Source of the DNA: UBA3937 sp050951585
Lineage (GTDB): Bacteria > Bacillota > Peptococcia > DRI-13 > DTU073
Assembly (NCBI GenBank): GCA_050951585.1
Contig: JBMNJI010000006.1
Coordinates: 509,141 to 573,140, forward strand
Length of the DNA: 64,000 nucleotides
Direction of reading: 5' to 3'
Made by a program: the position numbers and the translations under genes. The notes under the pieces were generated by a model. It was not told the origin of the DNA. It worked only from the letters and a program-made list of their open reading frames with translations, and did no database searches. Shown here piece after piece: positions 58,752 to 64,000 of the stretch (the stretch's first letter is position 1; each line of letters starts with the position of its first letter).

Positions 58752-60281
58752 TTACGGCATCGGCAGGCTTAAGATAGCGGCTATTTCTTTTCTTATCTCC
58801 CCGGTTGCGCAGACGCGGTGATGTAAAACCGGTTTCTGCTCTAAATCCCGCAAGGCAGGATGAACAGGCAAATTTACCGCCTTGCTCAATGCGCGCAGTA
58901 ACGTAAATTCATCGTCGACTCTGACTTCCGCTTCGACTGCTGTTAAACCTGCGGCTGCCGATCCTTTTATGGCATCCCAAACACTGGCGGTAAACTTAAA
59001 AGGACTGGCCGTGGCAGTAAGAACCGTAAGGGTGTCATCATTTGTTTCCGCCCGGTAGCTTTGATAGACCTTTAAGCCCACCGCCGTATGTGTATCCAAC
59101 GTATACCCGCTCTCCGCAAAGGTTGCTTTTATTGTGGCGAGAGTGGCCTCTTCCGTAGCATAACCGGCCCACAAAATCTGCCCCATTTTCTCGCGCAGGC
59201 TTTTTCCTACCGCAAAACGACCATGCTCCTGCAATTCTTTCATCCAGCCCGCAATTAAATCTCCCCGGCGTCCGGACATCTCGAAAAGAAACCGCTCCAG
59301 ATTGCTGGAAATAAGAATATCCATCGAAGGACTGTTGGTCTGTTTAAAAGGCCTGTTCTTTTCATATTCTCCGGAACGGAAGAAATCCGTTAAAACATTA
59401 TTCTCATTTGACGCACAAATCAGTTTATGCACCGGAACACCCATCCGGCTTGCATACCATGCCGCTAAGATATTCCCAAAATTCCCTGTGGGCACCACAA
59501 AATTGACCTTTTCCCCCGGTTGAATTTTTGCCGTAACCAGAAGGTTGGCATAAGTATAAAGATAATAAACGATCTGCGGCAAAAGTCGACCCCAATTAAT
59601 CGAATTTGCCGAGGACAGGGCGATCCCCTGCTCCGCCAAATAGGCACGGTAGTCTTCATCGCCAAATATGGCCTTCACGGCACTCTGACAATCATCAAAG
59701 TTCCCTTTTACCCCTACAACGAAAGTGTTTTTTCCTTCTGTGGTCAGCATTTGCCGTTCCTGAACCTTGCTCACCCCGCCAAAGGGGTAAAAACAGATAA
59801 TCTTCATGCCGGGCACATCCTTAAACCCTTCCAGCGCGGCTTTGCCCGTGTCGCCGGAGGTAGCCACTAAAATGACGATTTCCTGCCTGACCCGGAGTAT
59901 TTTTAAGGCTTGCGCAAACAATAAAGGCATTAACTGCAACGCAAGATCCTTGAAAGCAGCGGTCGGTCCATGCCACAATTCCAGCACATAAAGACCGTCC
60001 CTTAATTCATGGAGTGGAGTAATGGCTTGGTGGTCAAAATTAGCCCCGTAGGCCTTTTGCACACAGGCCGCAATCTCGGCAGGCGAAAAATCCTCCAAAA
60101 AAAGGCCGAGCACTTTTTCGGCTGTCTCCTGATAAGTACCTTTTCCCAAGTTTAGCAGCTCTGCTTGAGATAAGCGCGGTACATCCTGCGGTACAAATAA
60201 TCCTCCCGCGGGCACCATCCCTAACTTAATCGCTTCTGCTGCCGATACGGGGGGATGATTATCTCTGGTACTGATATACAT
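58752..60281 (-). CDS. thrC: Threonine synthase
   Basis: 509 residues from the ATG at 60281, preceded by GAGGTGAT; an upstream ATG has no site. This is the long form with the N-terminal MYISTRDNHPPVSAAEAI. PLP binds the Lys of GPTAAFKDLALQL, with VATSGDTGKAALEGF, FYPFGGVSKVQERQM and FVVPTGNFGNILAAWY along the substrate site. It converts O-phosphohomoserine to threonine. No hom or thrB lies next to it, so the pathway genes are dispersed. Confidence 0.95.
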   Translation of the reverse strand: MYISTRDNHPPVSAAEAIKLGMVPAGGLFVPQDVPRLSQAELLNLGKGTYQETAEKVLGLFLEDFSPAEIAACVQKAYGANFDHQAITPLHELRDGLYVLELWHGPTAAFKDLALQLMPLLFAQALKILRVRQEIVILVATSGDTGKAALEGFKDVPGMKIICFYPFGGVSKVQERQMLTTEGKNTFVVGVKGNFDDCQSAVKAIFGDEDYRAYLAEQGIALSSANSINWGRLLPQIVYYLYTYANLLVTAKIQPGEKVNFVVPTGNFGNILAAWYASRMGVPVHKLICASNENNVLTDFFRSGEYEKNRPFKQTNSPSMDILISSNLERFLFEMSGRRGDLIAGWMKELQEHGRFAVGKSLREKMGQILWAGYATEEATLATIKATFAESGYTLDTHTAVGLKVYQSYRAETNDDTLTVLTATASPFKFTASVWDAIKGSAAAGLTAVEAEVRVDDEFTLLRALSKAVNLPVHPALRDLEQKPVLHHRVCATGEIRKEIAAILSLPMP

Positions 60282-60427
60282 TTCTATCACCTCAAAATTA
60301 TCACAATCGCCCAATTATCGTTATTTTACCATATCCGGAACTCTCCCGCTATCATCCCGCGCTAATTTTTGTCCCTGCCGCCAATTTTTGCCCAGGGTAC
60401 TACTTTTTTATCGCTTGATGAGGACAT

Positions 60428-61291
60428 TCACTTCTTTTTATAGGGAATATCTAAGAGATCAGGCACTGTCACAAACTTGTAGCCGTCCTTTTTCAAGATC
60501 TTAATGATGTCCTTCAGGGCCGCCACAGACCCGGTTAAATCCTCTTCTTTACTCCCGGAGGAATGTTGTAAAATGATACTGCCTTCCCGGGCATTTTCCA
60601 AAATATTTGCTTTAACCTGTTCCGCGGTGAGGCTTTTCCAGTCTAACGAATCAACATTCCAGGCAATTATTTTCACCTTCAGTTTGCTGATACTCCGTAC
60701 TTTTTCAGGATCCAGGGAACCATAGGGAGAACGGAATAACGCCGGTCGATAGCCGGCAAGGGACTTGATTACCGCTTCGCAGTCTTTGATTTCCTTCGCC
60801 GTCTGCTTCTCATCCAGCTTGACGATATTGGGGTGAGTCATCGAATGATTGCCGATAATATGCCCTTCCTTCGCCATTCTTTTGACCACGTCCGGAAAAA
60901 GTTTGGCCCTCTCGCCAATTAAAAAGAAGGTTGCCTTTATTTTTTCCTTGCCCAAGATATCCAATATCTGCGGCGTGTATACTGAATCGGGACCGTCGTC
61001 AAAGGTTAAGGCGACCTTCTTCTCGTCACTGGGTCCTTGCCGGTAAAAGAGGTCGGGAAACATGGAAACAAGATCAACGATCTCACGCTGGGGAAAACCT
61101 CTGTTGTCCCGTTCCGAGCCGCCGGACAACTCAAAGCTACCCTCCATCTCCTTGGGGGCGGGTGCGTTTTCCTCCGGCCGCAAATCGGGCTTATTCGGCA
61201 CAAACCTTAATTCATATTCACTATTAAAAGCCCATAATGCAGCGAGAACGAAAAGAGTTACGGCAGAGAAAACAATCATCTTTTTTCTCAT
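60428..61291 (-). CDS. Membrane-anchored polysaccharide deacetylase (NodB domain)
   Basis: 287 residues from the ATG at 61291, 5 nt after GAGGTGAT. One N-terminal helix (MIVFSAVTLFVLAALWAF) is followed by a charged linker. The NodB domain has motif 1 ALTFDDGPDSVYTP, motif 2 GNHSMTHPNIV (H-x3-H type), motif 3 FRSPYGSLDPEKV, and motif 4 IIAWNVDSLDWK. It removes N-acetyl groups from peptidoglycan or a similar glycan; PdaA- and PdaB-like enzymes act in spore cortex formation. Upstream lies a leader-peptide-like ORF with hairpins and a terminator that could attenuate it. Confidence 0.92.
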   Translation of the reverse strand: MRKKMIVFSAVTLFVLAALWAFNSEYELRFVPNKPDLRPEENAPAPKEMEGSFELSGGSERDNRGFPQREIVDLVSMFPDLFYRQGPSDEKKVALTFDDGPDSVYTPQILDILGKEKIKATFFLIGERAKLFPDVVKRMAKEGHIIGNHSMTHPNIVKLDEKQTAKEIKDCEAVIKSLAGYRPALFRSPYGSLDPEKVRSISKLKVKIIAWNVDSLDWKSLTAEQVKANILENAREGSIILQHSSGSKEEDLTGSVAALKDIIKILKKDGYKFVTVPDLLDIPYKKK

Positions 61292-61414
61292 GAAAATCAC
61301 CTCATTTTAGGGTGACCCAAACTGCCGAAACTTATTACATTAACGAAAAAGCAAGTGCCCAAACGCGACACAAGCCCGGCTACCCTGATGGATAGGTGAA
61401 ATCTTGTTATTGGC

Positions 61415-61454
61415 AAAAAAAGGGCCCAGCAGAATTTCCGATTCTTCCGCTGAG
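61415..61454 (-). terminator. Terminator or attenuator upstream of the deacetylase gene
   Basis: On the reverse strand a CTCAGC...GCTGGG stem-loop with an inner GAAT/ATTC part is followed by CCC and seven T. It ends the ABC importer transcript or attenuates the downstream gene. Confidence 0.7.
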
Positions 61455-61476
61455 CGCTTTGTGAGTATATTACCTT

Positions 61477-61516
61477 GGGCAGTTTTCGGTCATGCCCGGG
61501 ACTACCTTCGGCAGCC
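61477..61516 (-). ncRNA. Pair of adjacent GC-rich hairpins (structured RNA candidate)
   Basis: On the reverse strand GGGCTGCC-GAA-GGTAG(T)CCC (61498-61516) is followed at once by GGGCA...TGCCC (61477-61497). The first overlaps the last codons of the 20-codon ORF. The two together precede a terminator, a layout like an attenuator. No known RNA family was recognised. Confidence 0.4.
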
Positions 61517-61564
61517 CTCTTTGCAATGGGCGGTTTCCCTCAACATCCAATGCTTTGTGAACAA
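61502..61564 (-). CDS. Possible 20-residue leader peptide
   Basis: A TTG at 61564, 6 nt after AAAGGAGGG, opens a 20-codon frame reading MFTKHWMLRETAHCKEGCRR and ending TAG. The ribosome binding site is among the best in the window, which is the main support. The last codons fall within the first of two hairpins, so ribosome stalling at Cys, Gly or Arg codons could control folding. It could also be a remnant. No homologue is known to me. Confidence 0.4.
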   Translation of the reverse strand: MFTKHWMLRETAHCKEGCRR

Positions 61565-61637
61565 ATTTATCCCTCCTTTTTTGATAACCAAAGTGCTCCG
61601 GACAGTATTTACTATATGTCGATGCACCTGGTGTTAG

Positions 61638-62483
61638 TCATATTTTTGCAAAAAGAACTTGCAGTAATTGTTTTTTCAGATGGATGAACTCTTCGCTTAC
61701 CAATACTTTCCGCGACCGCGGCCGGGGTAAATCAACGGCCAGGGATAACTGCACCTTTGCTGGCCTGGCACTTAAGACATAGATCCGGTCAGACAAAACA
61801 AGTGCTTCTTCCACATCGTGGGTAATAAAGAGAATCGTGGGGGAATATTTGTCCCGCACAGAGATTAGCCAGGCATGCATTTCGCTTTTCGTATAAGCAT
61901 CCAATGCGCCAAACGGTTCATCAAGGAGAAGGATTTCCTTATCCGCGAGCATCGTGCGCAAAAAGGCCGCTCTCTGCCGCATCCCACCGGACAAGACATG
62001 GGGAAAACTGTTTTCGTAGGCGGACAAATTAAATTCGGCCAAAAGCGACCGCGCCTTTTCACGGGCAATTGCCCGGGGGATCCCTTGAATTTCCATGCCT
62101 AAAATACTATTTTCCAATATAGTTCGCCAAGGAAAGAGCAAATCCTTCTGCAACATATAAGAAACATGCCCTCTTTTTCCGGTGATGTCCACCCCGTCTA
62201 ACAAAATTTGGCCCTGATCGGGCTCCTCCAGCCCGCTGATTAGATTAAACAAAGTGGTTTTTCCGCAGCCGCTCGGACCGACAATGCTGACAAACTCGCC
62301 CTTCTCCACGTACAAAGAAAGATTCTCCAGCGTGGGGATTAGCCTGAACTGTCCCTCTTTTTCTAAAGCAGTTGCGACCACCGCAGGTGAAGTCACCCCT
62401 TTGGGCTCAGGCTCATCAACAGTTGCTGTGGCGGTTATTGTGGCGATTGGATATGTCTTTGTAAGATTACGGACTTCAAGCAT
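61638..62483 (-). CDS. ABC importer ATPase (ThiZ/SsuB/TauB type)
   Basis: 281 residues from the ATG at 62483, 9 nt after GGAGG; the ATG at 62492 overlaps the site. Walker A is GPSGCGKTTLFNLISG, the signature is LSGGMRQRAAFLRTML, Walker B is ILLLDEPFGALD, and the switch is ITHDVEEAL. Compared with the family, the N-terminus has an extra linker (ATITATATVDEPEPKG through EKEGQF) between the first strand and Walker A. It is the third gene of a permease, binding-protein and ATPase set. Confidence 0.9.
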   Translation of the reverse strand: MLEVRNLTKTYPIATITATATVDEPEPKGVTSPAVVATALEKEGQFRLIPTLENLSLYVEKGEFVSIVGPSGCGKTTLFNLISGLEEPDQGQILLDGVDITGKRGHVSYMLQKDLLFPWRTILENSILGMEIQGIPRAIAREKARSLLAEFNLSAYENSFPHVLSGGMRQRAAFLRTMLADKEILLLDEPFGALDAYTKSEMHAWLISVRDKYSPTILFITHDVEEALVLSDRIYVLSARPAKVQLSLAVDLPRPRSRKVLVSEEFIHLKKQLLQVLFAKI

Positions 62484-62519
62484 CTCAGTCATCCTCCACT
62501 ACGTGAAAGTACAGGTGGT

Positions 62520-63542
62520 TTATTGATTATCCGGCAAAAACTGATTGGTAAACGCTTTGGCAGTATCGATTTCCTTCTGCAATAAATCCTTTTCCACCAT
62601 CCACTGAGCATAGTTCTCCCACACCTTGGCGTCCTGCCAGCCCCAATAAGGGGCATCGGCCTGATATTGGGTACTGAGCCATTCCTGACTTGCTTTCACT
62701 AAGGCAGCATCAAGTTCAGGGGCTGCCGCTAAAAGAATCTCCGCCGAACCTTCCGGGTCATTAATACAATCCTGATAACCTTTACTCGTTGCCGCCAGGA
62801 ACTTTTCGACCAGTTCCGGTTTTTCGGCAATCATCTTTTCATTCGTGATCAGAACAGGTGTATAGTAATCGAGCGCCGGTTCAAATTCATTGAGCAGAAT
62901 AAAATTGAGGGGGACATTGGCAAGCTTTGCCCGGATACCTTCCCACCCCTGATAAATCCAGTAGAAATCAACCTCTTTTCCCAGTACGGAAAGGAAATCA
63001 ACAAAACCCGTATCAATGTACTGAATCGTCGAAGGATCACCGCCGTCCTTGCTGACAAGCCCATCGATGATGGCCTTCTCGGCCTCGGAACCCCAATAAC
63101 CATACCTTTTGCCGACTAAATCACGGGGCCTGGTCAGATTCGCCTCTTGCAGTGTCGCAAAGCCGGAGGTATTATGCTGAATTATGGCCGCAATCGATAC
63201 CAAAGGAATATCTGCTGCTCTGGCATAACTCACATTTTCCTGAAAACTTATCCCAAAATCAGCCGACCCTGCCGCAACCATCTGGTCAGGCACCACTTCA
63301 CCTGCCTCCAGAATTTCCACATCCAGTCCCTGCTCACGATAGTATCCTTTCTCTATGGCAACGTACAAACCGGTATGATTTGTATTCGGAGTCCAATCTA
63401 AAATCACTTTCACCTTCGTCAGGACATCCTGCTCCTTATTGCCCCCTTGATTATTCTTCGCCCCTTGTTGCTGCCCACACCCAATAAAAAGCAGCAGAGA
63501 AAAGATTATCAGTATAGCGATGCTTAGATTTTTTCTTTTCAT
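62520..63542 (-). CDS. NMT1/ThiY-type substrate-binding lipoprotein
   Basis: 340 residues from the ATG at 63542, after AAGGAGTG; a GTG at 63554 is an alternative. A signal peptide ends at a relaxed lipobox FIGC. The NMT1/THI5-like fold is shown by VILDWTPNTNHTGLYVAIEKG, EQGLDVEILEAGEVVPDQMVAAGSADFGIS-type segments and GKRYGYWGSEAEKAII. The LDWTPNxxHTGLYVA signature is typical of ThiY-like proteins that bind thiamine-pyrimidine precursors, although riboflavin-binding RibY proteins are related. It feeds the permease (window edge) and the ATPase downstream. No TPP or FMN riboswitch is visible within the window; the operon start lies outside. Confidence 0.85.
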   Translation of the reverse strand: MKRKNLSIAILIIFSLLLFIGCGQQQGAKNNQGGNKEQDVLTKVKVILDWTPNTNHTGLYVAIEKGYYREQGLDVEILEAGEVVPDQMVAAGSADFGISFQENVSYARAADIPLVSIAAIIQHNTSGFATLQEANLTRPRDLVGKRYGYWGSEAEKAIIDGLVSKDGGDPSTIQYIDTGFVDFLSVLGKEVDFYWIYQGWEGIRAKLANVPLNFILLNEFEPALDYYTPVLITNEKMIAEKPELVEKFLAATSKGYQDCINDPEGSAEILLAAAPELDAALVKASQEWLSTQYQADAPYWGWQDAKVWENYAQWMVEKDLLQKEIDTAKAFTNQFLPDNQ

Positions 63543-63612
63543 GATTAAACACACTCCTTTTTCGTATTGTACTTTTTGTACTTTCTTTAAATGTATGCTT
63601 ACTGTTTATTGC

Positions 63613-63665
63613 TTACTGATCACTGATTACAGTTTACTGATTACTGATTACAGTTTACTGATTAC
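63613..63665. repeat. 21-bp tandem repeat between permease and binding protein genes
   Basis: TTACTGATYACTGATTACAGT occurs at 63613 and 63634, with a partial third copy at 63655-63665. It is noncoding and lies between two genes of one operon. Confidence 0.8.
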
Positions 63666-63681
63666 GCGTCTTTGGTTACCT

Positions 63682-64000
63682 TCATTTCTGATAATACCAA
63701 GGCATCACCGCTCTTGCCAAAAGACAAATCAGTCCAAAAAAGACCAGGCTTAGTACGGAAATAAGCACAATGGCCCCAAAAACCTGCGCCGTTAAAAAGG
63801 AATTCATCGACCTGGTCATATAGACGCCAATCCCTTGGGATGCTCCCAGCCATTCCCCAATGACTGCACCGGTAACGCTGTAGGTGACGGCAATTTTCAA
63901 GCCGGCAAAGAACGAAGGTAATGCCCCCGGAAGCCGGACAGTTTTAAAAATCTGCCAGCGTGAGGCTCCCATCGCCAAAAGCAGCTTGAGCATATCCCTG
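63682..64000 (-). CDS. ABC importer permease, ThiX/SsuC type (5' end outside window)
   Basis: The C-terminal 106 residues are present; the frame stays open to the window edge, so the gene continues outside. The permease EAA-type loop is clear: AMGASRWQIFKTVRLPGALPSFFAGLKI, quoted here only as AMGASRWQIFKTVRLPGAL. Two membrane helices follow (AVTYSVTGAVIGEWLG, IVLISVLSLVFFGLICLL). It is the membrane subunit of the adjacent NMT1-type importer. Confidence 0.88.
   Translation of the reverse strand, partial: RDMLKLLLAMGASRWQIFKTVRLPGALPSFFAGLKIAVTYSVTGAVIGEWLGASQGIGVYMTRSMNSFLTAQVFGAIVLISVLSLVFFGLICLLARAVMPWYYQK

Larger units (their letters stand above)
61292..61637 (-). other. 346-bp region with small ORF, two hairpins and a terminator
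   Basis: Read on the reverse strand it contains a strong AAAGGAGGG, a 20-codon ORF, two GC-rich hairpins and a rho-independent terminator, in that order, upstream of the polysaccharide deacetylase gene. These parts are listed separately. The rest has no recognised riboswitch consensus. Confidence 0.6.

Noticed and set aside
61401..61637. 77-codon forward ORF in the region between the deacetylase and ABC ATPase genes
   Set aside because: It has no ribosome binding site and is antisense to the hairpins and terminator.
63555..63681. TPP riboswitch for the ThiXYZ-like importer
   Set aside because: The stretch is short, repetitive and lies inside the operon; no CTGAGA or ACCTGA-type core is present. 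The operon start is outside the window.

Overview
The window looks like a chromosomal segment of an anaerobic, endospore-forming member of the Clostridia (Peptococcaceae-like), judged from gene content only. It carries a pyruvate:ferredoxin oxidoreductase, an ATP-dependent PEP carboxykinase, a MetH lacking its reactivation domain with that domain encoded next door, a minimal SufC/SufB pair, a SpoIVFA-like protein, a YhcN/YlaJ-type lipoprotein, a Gln/Asn-rich SASP-like protein and a possible exosporium protein. Shine-Dalgarno sites are strong, and several genes are best read from TTG or GTG. Genus and species cannot be fixed from the sequence alone.

Layout. 1-2.5 kb: a translationally coupled radical-SAM TIGR03960 / DUF2344 pair. 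2.6-7.1 kb: mobile-element debris, namely an IS1182-type transposase fragment fused in frame to RCC1-like repeats, and an ISLre2-type element with a 10-bp target duplication. 7.1-9.1 kb: a SpoIVFA-like degenerate M23 protein and an internally duplicated membrane protein. 9.4-19.2 kb: metH and its reactivation protein, a DUF1540 protein, glnA, an orphan histidine kinase, a P-loop ATPase with a decayed second P-loop, pckA and tRNA-Leu(GAG). 19.3-23.3 kb: two secreted beta-helix paralogues, one frameshifted inside an Asn/Ser triplet repeat. 23.6-31.8 kb: PFOR, SufB/SufC with a divergent ArsR-type regulator, a ZIP transporter, a sporulation lipoprotein and a thymidylate kinase.

31.9-37.8 kb: HtrA protease with a two-component system, nicotinate phosphoribosyltransferase, lytic transglycosylase and coaE. 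37.9-42.3 kb: the most unusual part, three tandem paralogues sharing a C-terminal HExxH domain with an EF-hand-like DxNxDG segment. Two of them have a signal peptide, a long SGIK-type heptad-repeat stalk and near-identical promoters overlapping a GAATATTC palindrome; the third is a truncated copy. 42.4-48.4 kb: mutM, polA, and an ECF sigma factor with its zinc anti-sigma/DUF4349 protein. 48.7-54.7 kb: spore-related small proteins, tRNA-Leu(CAA), a HerA-like ATPase and a GH18 protein. 54.7-58.7 kb: a MacB/LolD-type ABC exporter with a COG1361-like membrane-anchored partner. 58.8-64 kb: thrC, a polysaccharide deacetylase behind an attenuator-like leader, and a ThiXYZ/NMT1-type ABC importer that runs off the window.

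The best candidates for something undescribed are the SGIK-repeat/HExxH family, the frameshifted triplet-repeat beta-helix gene, the transposase-RCC1 chimera, and the small leader ORF with hairpins at 61.4-61.6 kb.
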